Origin: Myxococcales bacterium
GTDB taxonomy: Bacteria > Myxococcota_A > Polyangia > Polyangiales > Polyangiaceae
Length of the DNA stretch: 64,000 bases
NCBI GenBank assembly: GCA_016703425.1
Contig: JADJCA010000008.1
Span: 484,001-548,000 of the forward strand
Reading direction: 5' to 3'
Positions 34,360 through 44,000 of this stretch are shown piece after piece. The notes beneath the pieces are model-generated. The model worked only from the letters and a program-made list of their open reading frames with translations. It searched no databases and was not told the DNA's origin. How positions within the stretch are numbered: the stretch's first letter is position 1; every line of letters begins with the position of its first letter. The position numbers and the translations under genes were made by a program.

Positions 34360-35226
34360 TTACTGCCGCGCCGGCGGCGGTGGCGACAAGATCGTGCCCG
34401 GCACGCCGACGGCTCTTCGCTCGTCGCCCGGCGGCAAGATGCGGTCGCCTTTGAGGTCGCGCAGGTCGACGATGACCTCGACGGCGACGGTAGCCTTCTC
34501 CGTGGTGCGAAGGCTCAAGTCGAAGCCCACAAGCGCCGGCACCGCGGGCAACGTCGCGATGATGGGCGAGAGCAACGGATCGAAGCCCGACGAACGGTTC
34601 TGCAGGTTCATGGCGCGGTTCACGAGGCCGTTCACCGCGCCGGCGGCCGTCGACGGCGGCTTGGCGATGAGCACTTGGGCGGTCGCGAGATCGATGGCCA
34701 TCTCTTTGGTGTCGTCGGGCGTGATCACCCCCTCGAGGCGCTCCTTCGGCGCCAAGATGAAATACTTGTCGAAGCCGCTGAAGTCCGGCGTCGTCTCGTC
34801 CTCACTCACGACCTGCACCAAGGGGCGGTAGCGGACGAACTCGTTCCACGGGTCGAGCAGGAGTTGCACCGTGCGGGGAACGTCGTCGAGGTTGACGAGC
34901 GTGAAGCGGACCGTGATCTCGACGTCCGACGCGACGGTGAGGGGCATCCTAGGAAGCGGGGGCGCTTGTCCCAAGGCGGTGCGCTCGCCGTCCTCGGCGC
35001 GTCGCATCGGGAGACGCACCGGCGTTTGCACCTGAAACAGCGTGAGCTGACCGTCGGAGTAGATCGACGGCGTGTTCGCCGTCATCCCCACGACGACCGG
35101 CGAGAGCACTTGGTTCTCGTCCTTGTCGACACACGAGGTCAACCCGGCGAGCGCGAACGCGCAGGAGAACATGCGGGCGAGAGGCCGCGCTTTGGGGGCA
35201 CTACGCATCAAGAGAGCGATCGGCAT
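34360..35226 (-). CDS. Predicted lipoprotein, unknown
   Basis: 288 residues from ATG 35226 (35208 is also possible). Lipobox LTSC, then DKDENQVLSPVVVGMTANTP and a domain of two beta-rich halves (VEITVRFTLVNLDDVPRTVQ and TTEKATVAVEVIVDLRDLKG) that may be a repeated sandwich fold. It lies 110 bases downstream of the large A-T-TE gene on the same strand. It could handle or bind an exported product, but that is only positional. No family is recognised. Confidence 0.6.
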   Translation of the reverse strand: MPIALLMRSAPKARPLARMFSCAFALAGLTSCVDKDENQVLSPVVVGMTANTPSIYSDGQLTLFQVQTPVRLPMRRAEDGERTALGQAPPLPRMPLTVASDVEITVRFTLVNLDDVPRTVQLLLDPWNEFVRYRPLVQVVSEDETTPDFSGFDKYFILAPKERLEGVITPDDTKEMAIDLATAQVLIAKPPSTAAGAVNGLVNRAMNLQNRSSGFDPLLSPIIATLPAVPALVGFDLSLRTTEKATVAVEVIVDLRDLKGDRILPPGDERRAVGVPGTILSPPPPARQ

Positions 35227-35335
35227 CGTCGGGATCTCGTGCACTTCAGAAGCGCCCCGAGAGGATACCGCAAGGCGATACAAGACGCGCGCCAGGGCCG
35301 GCCGAGCCTCCGACGCTCTGCACCTACATGGCCGC

Positions 35336-38300
35336 TCAAGAACCAAGCGCGCGCGCGATGCAGCCACGCAGGACTTCGGCCAGGCCGTCGACCTCGGGAG
35401 GCTCGAGCATCGTCAGGTGCGCGCCGGGGACGCGATGCACCTCGAGACCGCGCGCGGCGTAGGCGCCGATGGCGAGGCGATCGTCGAGCTCGGGCCGCAC
35501 CGCCGACTGCGAGGTGCGCTCCGCAAGGATCACTGTGATCTTTCCGTCGAAGGTCGGCAGCGGCCCCTTCACGTAGCGGAGGGCGGCGGCGCGGTTCCGC
35601 CGGTCGAGCTCATCGAAGACCGTGTCACCGGACGCCTCCGTGGTGCGACGCGGATCGAGGTCGAGGCCGAAACGCGACGCCGCTTCTCTCGCGCGGCGCG
35701 ACGCGAGGTCGACGATTCCGGAGAAGTACATGGGCAGCTCATGGGCGGCGAGGCGCGCCACCTGTTTGCCGTGGTACGAGGCGCGCTCGGCGGCGATGAC
35801 GGCGCGCGCCCCGAGCGAGCGAGCCACGGGGATCGCGCTGTCGAAGACGCACAGAAGCGGGACCTCCTTGCCGCGCCGGCGAAGCTCGATGGCCATCTCA
35901 AAGGCGACCCAACTGCCGAAGGAGAAGCCGAAGAGGAGATAGGGCACGTCGGGAAACGAGCGCACGAGATCGTCGACGTACCGCCTTGCGATTTCGGGGA
36001 TGCTCTTCGGTGCGTCCTCGAGGGAGAGCTTCGCTTCGAAGCCGTAGACCGGCTGCCCCTCGGGAAAGCGCATCGAGACCTCGCGAAAGGCGAGCACGCT
36101 GAGGCCTCCGCCACCAGGGAGCCAGAAGGCAGGAACCGAGGCTCCTCGCCCCGCGGGCATTCGGATCGGCACGATGTGGCTCGCGCCCCGCGCGCCGTCG
36201 TCCGCGCGGAGCGCTTGGACCATGCGCTCTGGCGTCGCGGCCGTGGCCAAGAGGCTCGACATCGCGAGGCGCACGCCGAAGACCTTCTCGACGCGGGCCA
36301 AGAGCGAGACCGCCCCAAGCGAAGTGCCGCCGAGGTCAAAGAACGACTGATCCTTGGCGATGGTGGCGAAGCCGAGGACCTCGGCCCATAGCCTCGTGAG
36401 CCGCTCGAGCGAGAGCTCCTCCGGCGACGCCGAAGCATCGTGCTCCGGGAGCTTCGTGGCATCCGCCAGCCCCTCGAGCGATTCGGGGTTCTTGAGCGCA
36501 CCGAGGTTGACGATGGGTCGCCCGTTCACCGCGTCGCGCGCGGCTCGCTCGCTGCGCTTGCCGCTGTAGGTGGTCGGAAGGTCGAGCCGAGAGACGATGA
36601 CCTCGGGCACGTGCGCCGCGGAGCACCGCGCGAAAAGCTCGGCGCGAATGCGCCGCTCAAGCTCGGCGCCGAGCGACTGGCCCTCCTTGAGCACGAGGAG
36701 GAGGACGAGGCGACTGCCACCGATCTCGTGCGGCGCCTGTTGCTCAACGGCCATCGCCTCCGCAACTTCGGGCACGCCGGCCGAGAGCGCCCGGTAGATC
36801 TCGGCGGGGCCGATGCGCACGCCGCGCACGTTCAAGATGCCGTCGGAGCGACCATGGATGCGTCCGCCGCCGCTCGCCGTCGGCTCGAGAAGATCGCCGT
36901 GCGTCCAGACGCCGTCGTGATCGGCGAAGTAGGCCGCGTGAAAGCGCGACCCGTCGTCGTCTCCGAAGAGGCCCACGGGACGCGAAGGAAAGGGCCTCTT
37001 GCACACGAGCTCGCCGATGGCGCCAACGCCGGCCGATGAGCCGTCAGGCAAGAACGCGTCGACGTCGTAGCCGAGGCTCTTTGATTGAAGCTCACCGGCG
37101 TAGACGGGCAGGTTCGGATGGCCCAGCAGGAAGCAGCCGACGATGTCGGTACCGCCGGAGATCGATTGCACGGGGACCGACTTCACTGCCGACGTGATCC
37201 ACCGAAAGAGGTCGTCTCCCAGCACGGACCCCGTGGATTGCACAGCGCGCAACGCGCCCAGGTCGAGGCGCCGCGGTTCGACCTCGGCGTCGCGCGAGAG
37301 CTGCAAGAACCCCGGGTTGGTCCCGAAGACCGTGACGCGCTCCGCAGCGACGAGGCGCCAGAGGGCGTCGGCCGTGGGGAAGGTCGGCGAGCCTTCGTAG
37401 AGGAGCACCGTGACCTTCGACGCGAGGGCGCTGACGAGCCAGTTCCACATCATCCAGCCGGCCGCCGTCTGGAAGAAGAGAACATCGCCGGGGCGAAGGT
37501 CCGAGTGGAGGCGATGCTCCTTCGCGTGCTCGAGGAGAGTCCCGCCGGCTCCGTGCACGATGCACTTGGGTCGCCCCGTCGTGCCCGACGAGAAGAGGAC
37601 GTAGAGCGGATGATCGAAAGGAAACGTGGGCAGATCGGCGAGCGCCGCGAAGGGGCCGCCGGTCTCGTCCGCCAGCGCGGTGAGCGAGACGGTAGGAAGT
37701 CGGGTCGAACGCGGCGCGTCGACGGACGAGGTCGCTGGAGCGTCGTCCAGAGAGACGACCAGCTCGAGCGACGGCAACTGGGCAGCGAGGGCCGCTGTGC
37801 GCTCGCTCACATCGTGGACGCGGCCCTGGTAGGGATACCGCGAACACGCGAAGAGGACTTTGGGGGATAGCTGGCCGAAGCGATCGAGCGTCGCGTCGAG
37901 GCCGAGGTTCGGAGCCACCGACGACCACGAGGCCCCGACGGCCGCCGCCGCGAGGCACGCGACCACACTCTCCAGCGTATTGGCCGCCACCGCCACAACG
38001 CGATCGCCGGCGCCGACGCCACGCGTGGCGAGCGCCGAGGCGACAGCGACCACGTCTCTCGCCAAGGCTGCGCGCGTGAGCGTGCGACGGCGCCCCGTCT
38101 CATCGACGGCGACAACGGCGGGGCGCTCCTGATCGCTGACCTCGCCGCGCAGGAGGTTCCGCGCGAACGAGAGCGCCAGCCGCGGGAAGAAGCGCGCCGA
38201 CTCGCAGCTCGTGCCCGAGAGGACGGGCTCGCGCGAGCCTTCCACGTCGAGCTCGAGGAACTGCAAGAGATGGCCCCAGAAGACGTCGGCGTGCTCAACG

Positions 38301-38428
38301 GAGGACCGGTGAAGCGCGTCGGCGTCGGTGACATCGCGACCGAGCGCGCGACCGAACGAGCGCGCAAAGGCCGTCATCTGGCTTCGCGCGACGTCTTCGG
38401 CGGACGGTTGTGTGAGCGGCTGGGCCAC
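35336..38428 (-). CDS. Adenylation-carrier-thioesterase synthetase with acetoacetyl-CoA-synthetase-type adenylation domain
   Basis: 1030 residues from GTG 38428, chosen because similarity to acetoacetyl-CoA synthetase N-termini begins before the first ATG (38377). Residues 1-640 are an ANL ligase: SSGTTGRPK (280-288), GYDVDAF, TYSGKRSE with the catalytic Lys near 624, and the DG...RIHGRSDGILNVRG hinge region. About 670-740 is a carrier domain with DLGGTSL (phosphopantetheine Ser near 703). The C-terminal 280 residues are an alpha/beta-hydrolase thioesterase with GFSFG (834-838) and catalytic His in PGAHLTML. It resembles a one-module A-T-TE enzyme that activates and releases, or self-condenses, a keto acid. 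The substrate is unknown. Confidence 0.8.
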   Translation of the reverse strand: MAQPLTQPSAEDVARSQMTAFARSFGRALGRDVTDADALHRSSVEHADVFWGHLLQFLELDVEGSREPVLSGTSCESARFFPRLALSFARNLLRGEVSDQERPAVVAVDETGRRRTLTRAALARDVVAVASALATRGVGAGDRVVAVAANTLESVVACLAAAAVGASWSSVAPNLGLDATLDRFGQLSPKVLFACSRYPYQGRVHDVSERTAALAAQLPSLELVVSLDDAPATSSVDAPRSTRLPTVSLTALADETGGPFAALADLPTFPFDHPLYVLFSSGTTGRPKCIVHGAGGTLLEHAKEHRLHSDLRPGDVLFFQTAAGWMMWNWLVSALASKVTVLLYEGSPTFPTADALWRLVAAERVTVFGTNPGFLQLSRDAEVEPRRLDLGALRAVQSTGSVLGDDLFRWITSAVKSVPVQSISGGTDIVGCFLLGHPNLPVYAGELQSKSLGYDVDAFLPDGSSAGVGAIGELVCKRPFPSRPVGLFGDDDGSRFHAAYFADHDGVWTHGDLLEPTASGGGRIHGRSDGILNVRGVRIGPAEIYRALSAGVPEVAEAMAVEQQAPHEIGGSRLVLLLVLKEGQSLGAELERRIRAELFARCSAAHVPEVIVSRLDLPTTYSGKRSERAARDAVNGRPIVNLGALKNPESLEGLADATKLPEHDASASPEELSLERLTRLWAEVLGFATIAKDQSFFDLGGTSLGAVSLLARVEKVFGVRLAMSSLLATAATPERMVQALRADDGARGASHIVPIRMPAGRGASVPAFWLPGGGGLSVLAFREVSMRFPEGQPVYGFEAKLSLEDAPKSIPEIARRYVDDLVRSFPDVPYLLFGFSFGSWVAFEMAIELRRRGKEVPLLCVFDSAIPVARSLGARAVIAAERASYHGKQVARLAAHELPMYFSGIVDLASRRAREAASRFGLDLDPRRTTEASGDTVFDELDRRNRAAALRYVKGPLPTFDGKITVILAERTSQSAVRPELDDRLAIGAYAARGLEVHRVPGAHLTMLEPPEVDGLAEVLRGCIARALGS

Positions 38429-38539
38429 GGCGCGCGAGGATATCCTGCCGGTGTGCAGGGCGCGCCATGCCTTTGGACTGTTTTTCTTTGGAGCGAGTTG
38501 CGGTGCGTGGCAGCTCGGCCCGAGGTAACGTGCCGCGCG

Positions 38540-39589
38540 ATGCGACGGGTGGCCCGAAAGCGCGCGTCCCTCGCGCTCGTGGCGCACGTGGCCGCGGTCT
38601 TCGGCGCAAGCACCGCCGCCGCCGAAGAGTTTCTCGACACCGCGGTGACGTTTGCCGCACCCGCGGGCTGTCCCGACGGCGCGCGCTTTGAAGAAGAGCT
38701 GAGCCAACGAACCGGGCGCGTTCGACTCGTGCGCGAGACGGAGAGGGCCGCCGGACGCGTCACCGTCACCATCACTGAGGCCAAGGGTCGATTCACCGCG
38801 AAGCTCGTGATCCGCGAGCAGGGCGCAACGACGTTGCGCACGATTCAGGGCTCTCAGTGTGCGTCGGTCGTCGGCGCTTCGGCGCTGACGGCCGCGATCC
38901 TCCTGGATCCGGAAGGCGCGCGTACGGAAGCCTCGCTGCCTCCTCCCCCCGCAGCGGCCCCTGCCCTGCCCGTGCCCGCGCCAGCGCCAACTCCCGCTCC
39001 TCCGCCAGCCCCGGCTCCGCCAGCACTCCCGCTCGTACCGGTCGCGCGCCCGCCCGCCACGCCTGAAGGTCCACGTTGGAAGTTGGCCGTCGGTGCGGGC
39101 GCCGGCGCGACCACCGCCATTGAAGGCGTCGACTTCCCGCTCTCGGCGCGCGCCGACGTGCGACAAGGGCGTGGTCTCCTTCGCCCGGTCTTCGCACTTC
39201 ACGTCGACGTGATCGTTGGACATGAGGTGGCGCGCGCCGCGGGAAGCGTTCGCGCCCGTGGCAGCAGCGCGGTGATCGATGCGAGTCCGCACGCCGTCGA
39301 CCTCGGCTCCGGATTCTTCTTCGTTCCCTCGCTCTCGGCGGCCACGTGGCTCTTGGGCGTTCACGCCACGTCCGCGGCGCTCGACGTGCCGGCGCTGCGC
39401 GTGCTCGTCGCCGTCGGCGCGGGCCTACGCCTCGAGCGCCACTTCGGCCTCTTCGTGTTGGCGGCCGACGTGTCGGGTCACGCGCACCTGCTGCGAGAGC
39501 GGTTTCGCATCGAGCTACAAGGAGAGGTGTTTCGCCTGCCGAGCGTGTACGTTTCCGGTGGGATTTCCGGGGCCGTAACGATTCCCTGA
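38540..39589 (+). CDS. Exported outer-membrane-like protein, unknown
   Basis: 349 residues from ATG 38540. Signal peptide ending STAAA, a Pro/Ala-rich linker near residues 135-180 (PAPAPTPAPPPAPAP), and a C-terminal beta-rich part with alternating small and aromatic residues that ends near the gene end (VSGGISGAVTIP), as in outer-membrane barrels. Only 21 bases separate it from the ECF sigma gene, so the three genes (this, sigma, partner) may form one operon. It is divergent from the A-T-TE gene across 111 bases that contain the palindrome AGGATATCCT. Confidence 0.65.
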   Translation: MRRVARKRASLALVAHVAAVFGASTAAAEEFLDTAVTFAAPAGCPDGARFEEELSQRTGRVRLVRETERAAGRVTVTITEAKGRFTAKLVIREQGATTLRTIQGSQCASVVGASALTAAILLDPEGARTEASLPPPPAAAPALPVPAPAPTPAPPPAPAPPALPLVPVARPPATPEGPRWKLAVGAGAGATTAIEGVDFPLSARADVRQGRGLLRPVFALHVDVIVGHEVARAAGSVRARGSSAVIDASPHAVDLGSGFFFVPSLSAATWLLGVHATSAALDVPALRVLVAVGAGLRLERHFGLFVLAADVSGHAHLLRERFRIELQGEVFRLPSVYVSGGISGAVTIP

Positions 39590-39610
39590 TCCGCCGCCCC
39601 ACCCGCTTGC

Positions 39611-40252
39611 ATGAAGCCCGTCGAAAGCAGCCTTCCGCAGGACGCATCGTTCGGCGAGACCGTCCAGGGCCTCGCTGCGCCCTCCGACTCCGCCGACGAG
39701 GCGGACCAGGACGAGGGCCCGACCGCTCGCCCTCTTGCGGGGGCGGACCAGAAACGGCTCCGAGCCATCTTCGACGCCCACTACGACTTCGCCTGGCGAC
39801 TCCTTCGTCGACTCGGCCTCGACGGAGCCACTGCAGACGACGGTGCACAGCAGGTGTTCATGGTTGCGGCAAAGCGGCTGAGCGACATCGACGAGGGCAA
39901 AGAGCGGGCGTTCGTCGCGGGCACCGCCGTGCGGATCGCTTCGCGGTTGCGCAAGGAGCGTGCACGTCGTGATGCGCCGCCCGTGACCGGGCGCGAGCCC
40001 TCCGACAAGCCGTCGCCAGAGGATCTCCTCGACAAAAAGAAGCAGCGGGAGCTGCTCGACTCGCTGCTCGCCGAAATGGAAGACGATCTGCGCGTCGTGC
40101 TCGTCTTGGCGGAAATGGACGGATACGGAAAGCGCGAGCTCGCGTCGCTCCTCGGCATCCCGGAAGGAACGGCGGCGTCACGTCTGCGACGCGCGCGCGA
40201 AGACTTCCAGGAGCGCCTCGCGCGACGCCTCGCTCGCGGGAGGGCCAAGTGA
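39611..40252 (+). CDS. ECF sigma-70 factor
   Basis: 213 residues with the ECF pattern: sigma-2 region (AHYDFAWRLLRRLGLDGATA then DDGAQQVFMVA) and a sigma-4 helix-turn-helix (MDGYGKRELASLLGIPEGTA then SRLRRAREDF). A 45-residue charged N-terminal extension precedes sigma-2. The stop overlaps the start of the next gene (GTGA), suggesting translational coupling to its membrane partner. Group and target promoter are not known. Confidence 0.85.
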   Translation: MKPVESSLPQDASFGETVQGLAAPSDSADEADQDEGPTARPLAGADQKRLRAIFDAHYDFAWRLLRRLGLDGATADDGAQQVFMVAAKRLSDIDEGKERAFVAGTAVRIASRLRKERARRDAPPVTGREPSDKPSPEDLLDKKKQRELLDSLLAEMEDDLRVVLVLAEMDGYGKRELASLLGIPEGTAASRLRRAREDFQERLARRLARGRAK

Positions 40253-41040
40253 CAGCTCGGCGCGGCACGGATGACGACACGGGCGACGGCACGCTCGACG
40301 GCGGAGCGCGGAGCCTCTTTGATGCGGGCAACGACGAGGTCGTGCCGGCGGAGGGCAAGGCGCGAGCGCTCGACGCCCTCGGCCTCGGCGGTGGCGGCCC
40401 GCCGCCGGAGCCGGGACCCGCCAAAGGAGGCGCCAACGGAAGCGGTGGCGGCAGCGGTGGCCTCTTGATGAAGGTGGCAGGCGCGGCGCTCGTTTCGGGC
40501 GCGGTCCTCTATTGGGCCGCGTCGGGGCCGACGCCTCCTGTTGACGAGTCGAAGGCGGCGCCGACCTCGACCTCGAACATGACGGGACGGAGTCCCGAAG
40601 GGACGGAGGAAAGGCATGTCGACGGGTCCGCTAGGACCCTAGCCACCTCGACCTCGACCTCGACCTCGACCTCGACCCCGACCCCGACCCCGACCTCGAC
40701 CTCGACCGGGTCCGTTGGAGTCCTTGCCACCTCGGCACCGAAGGCGGCCGCGCCGAAACCCGCGGACGACAACCTCGCCGGTGAGCTGGGTGCGCTCGAT
40801 CAGGCGAGACGCTCCGTTCGCGCAGGGCAGCCGAACAAGGCGCTCGCCCTGCTTGATGGCTACGCGAAGACCTTCCCAGCGGGCGCGCTCCGAAGCGAAG
40901 CGCTGGTGCTTCGCGTCGAAGCGCTGATGAAGGCAGGCCGCGAAGACGACGCGAAGCGCGCGTCGGCGTCCTTTCTCAGAGACCACACCGACGACGGCGC
41001 GAGCCGCCGCATCCGAGCGCTCTTGTCCCAGGGGAAGTAG
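40249..41040 (+). CDS. Membrane protein coupled to the ECF sigma factor, possible anti-sigma
   Basis: 263 residues: an acidic cytoplasmic N-terminus of about 70 residues, a Gly-rich turn, one transmembrane helix (LLMKVAGAALVSGAVLYWAA), a Ser/Thr/Pro repeat region (STSTST then PTPTPT) and a TPR-like helical outer domain (LDQARRSVRAGQPNKALALL to RRIRALLSQGK). Position and membrane topology suit an anti-sigma factor, but no ZAS-type histidine-cysteine motif is present. The repeat region is built from a hexanucleotide array. Confidence 0.6.
   Translation: MTARRGTDDDTGDGTLDGGARSLFDAGNDEVVPAEGKARALDALGLGGGGPPPEPGPAKGGANGSGGGSGGLLMKVAGAALVSGAVLYWAASGPTPPVDESKAAPTSTSNMTGRSPEGTEERHVDGSARTLATSTSTSTSTSTPTPTPTSTSTGSVGVLATSAPKAAAPKPADDNLAGELGALDQARRSVRAGQPNKALALLDGYAKTFPAGALRSEALVLRVEALMKAGREDDAKRASASFLRDHTDDGASRRIRALLSQGK
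40645..40704. repeat. Ten hexanucleotide units ACCTCG/ACCCCG
   Basis: Positions 40645-40704 hold ten tandem hexamers (five ACCTCG, three ACCCCG, two ACCTCG) encoding Ser-Thr and Pro-Thr dipeptides. A 28-bp imperfect direct repeat (22 of 28 identical) lies at 40623-40650 and 40707-40734 on either side. Hexamers keep frame, so copy number can vary the linker length. Confidence 0.8.
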
Positions 41041-41049
41041 ACGCGCCGC

Positions 41050-44000
41050 TCAGTCGAGGCCCTGCCCCAAGCGCGGCGGCTCCTCGCGAAGGAAGGCGCG
41101 GAGGTCGACGGCCGCCTGCGCCGCGAGCGGATGACCGGTGGTCCCGTAACACGCCGCGCGCTGCTCGAGCGAGCTGAGGGTCCACTCGGGCAACGGCTCG
41201 CTCAACTCGAAGGCGGCGGCGCAACGTTCGCGCGGCCTCGCGAGGGCGATCTCACGCGCCACGGCGAGGCGCTGCACCTCGTGAAGGCTCACGGCGAAGG
41301 GCTGCGAGACCGCCTCGGCGAGCGCCTCGAGGGCCGCCGGCTGCTGCGCGCGCTTGGGCAAGAGGCCGGCGAGCTGAAGGCATCGGGACCCGAGGGCCAG
41401 ATCGCTCCATGGATCGCGGCGCAAGCCGTGCAAAAACTCGACGGTCTTGGCGGTGGCTTCGTCGTATTTCTTCGCGGTCCAGGCGGCTCGCGCTTCGACG
41501 CAGGTTGCCTCGAGCGGGTCCAGAGCACGGAGCTTCGTGATGAGCGCCGTGACCTCCGGGGCTCCAACCTCCGCCGCCGCTTCGGCCATGAGCCAGATGT
41601 CCGTATAGGTCTTTGGCTCGTCCTCTTGCCGCTTCCACTCCTCAACGGCGACGCCGTAGACCCGATCCATCGAGGCCTTGCGCGCCCGCTGCCGCGCGAG
41701 CACCGCCGGTGGCAACCCCGGCGGAAACATCGGATCGCCGCTCCCTCCCGTCGTCACCATCGCGGCGCGCTCCTCCGCGGAACGCACCGGGTCGATGGCT
41801 CCCACGAGCTCGGGCATGTCCTCTTTGCGCTGTCGACCGAGACGCCGGAGCTCTTGCGCGAGATCGTAGGAGCGCACGAGGCCACGCGCGAAGCCGAACT
41901 CCACGAGCGTCGTGTCGTCGGTGTTGAGCGCGTCGCCTTCGGCCTTTCGAATCGACGCGGCGAGCGTGGGCCGCGCCACGTAGTGCGAGAGGAGGCCCTC
42001 CAAGCCCTCGGTGCGCCACGCGACGCGCAGCGCCGAGCGAAACGGCTCTTCGCGCGTCCGCTTCTGCAATCGCTCCACGTCGTACACCAGCGGCTTCATC
42101 GACGCTTGGAGAAGGATGTCGTTCTTCTTGAGCTCCCAGATCTCGACGTAAGGAAACACGCTCGCGATGGTCGCGATGACCGTTCGTACCGTCTGCGCGT
42201 CGACTTCGTAGCCTTGGAGCCACTGGGCGAAGATGCCGGTGTCGGTGAGCCGCTTCGAGGCCGACTCGTAGAACTCTTTCGTGTACAGGCTGGCGATGCC
42301 GGCGCGGTACGGGTTCGACGGCTCGGAGGCGATGACGTCGTAGCGGTCGGGGAGCGTGAGCATGGCCTCGCGCCCGTCACCCAGAAGGACGCGGAGCTTG
42401 GGGTTCTGGAGGGCGTTCTGATTCACCGGCGCCGAGCGGCGCGCCATCTCGAGGACGAGCGGCTCGAGCTCGATGACGTCGACGCGCTCCATCTCCGGAA
42501 CGCTCGCCATCCATCCGCCGGTGCTGCCGGTTCCGAGCCCGATCACGAGCCCCTTCTTGGGCGCCGGATGAAGCAGCGTCGAGAGCAAGCCGCACATGAC
42601 CTGCGTGCCGCCGTCGCTCCTCGAATTGCCGTCATTCTTTCCGTTGACGATGAACGCGATGCCGTTGCGGTTGTCGATGGCGACGCTGCTTTCGACTCCG
42701 TCTTTTGCCCAGACGATGTGGCGCGTCGTCGTGGTCGCCCAGGACTTCCTGTCGTTGGGTGTCGCCGCCGCGGCCATGTCGGCGCGGCCCACGCCGATGG
42801 ATGTGTGCCGCCACAGCGCCGACGGACCGTCGGCCCAAAAGAAGGGAAGCGTGACGCCAAGCCAGAGGCACGGTGCAACGAGCTCTCGCAAACGCGCCGA
42901 CATGGGCGCTCGTTCGCTTACGAGCGACAGTCCCAAGGCGGCGACGCCCAAGGCGGCGAGCACGACCGCGACGAGTCGCCACGATCCGGTCGCCGAGAGG
43001 AGCGGCAGGAGGCCGAAGCCGCCAGCCACCGAGCCGCCGATGGCTCCAACGGTGTTCCAAGCGTAGACGCGTCCGATCTGCTCGCCGACGCTCTCCCTTC
43101 CCTTCCCCACGAGGGCGATGAGCAGCGGGAATTGGTACCCGGCGGCCACCGCTGCCGGGAGGATCACGATGCCCGCGACGACCGCCCATGAGGCTACCTG
43201 GCCCAAGAAGCCGAAGGCGCTGAGCGGGGTCAACCGGAGCGCCAGGAGCGCGAGCCGATCCCCCATCGCAAAGGGCACGATGACGGCGCACGCCTCGACG
43301 AGGCACGTCACGGCGAAGCCGCTGATTTTGGCCTCGCGCCGCTCGCCGAAGACACCGTAGAGAGCGCCTCCGAGACCGATCCCGAAGAGCGCGACCGCCA
43401 GCACGAGCCCGAAGGTGAAGACCGTGCCGCCGAGGAGCGGGCCGAGCATCCGGTACCAGACGATCTCCATCAGGAAGAACGCAAAGCCGACCAGCAACGC
43501 GGCCACCAGCGCGAAGCGCGCGACGCGGGGATCGGTGGTCGGGCCTGCCTTCGCGCCTTCCGCCTGCGGCATGACGCTCGTCTCCGGCAGCGTGCGCGCG
43601 ACGGCCCGCGCCGTGACGCCCAGGAGCGCGTTCACGAGGCAAGCGAGCACGAGCGTCATGCGCGTCCCGAACACCTCGAGCGAGAGGAACGTGGCGAAGA
43701 CGGCACCGGAGACGGCACCGAGCGTGTTAATGCCGTAGAGCAACGCCACGTCGCGACGGCTGGCGTCGGCGTCGCGCTCGACGGCGCGGGCCGCCGCCGG
43801 CAAGGTGCCCCCCATCAGGAAGGTCGGCGCCGCAAGCACGAGGGTGGATAACGCCAGCCGCAAGAGCGACGCCGACGCCTGCCCCATGGCGAAGCTGCCG
43901 CCGGTCGCCGTGTACACCTTGCGCACGAGCCAGAAGAGCGCCGGCGTCGCCGCCGCGAGCAACGCGATGGCGATCTCGAGGTGTGCGTAGAGCTCGAGCG

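Noticed and set aside
41131..43191. 686-residue open frame opposite the transporter-synthase fusion
   Set aside because: Shadow of a gene with many membrane helices and Rossmann motifs; no plausible fold of its own.
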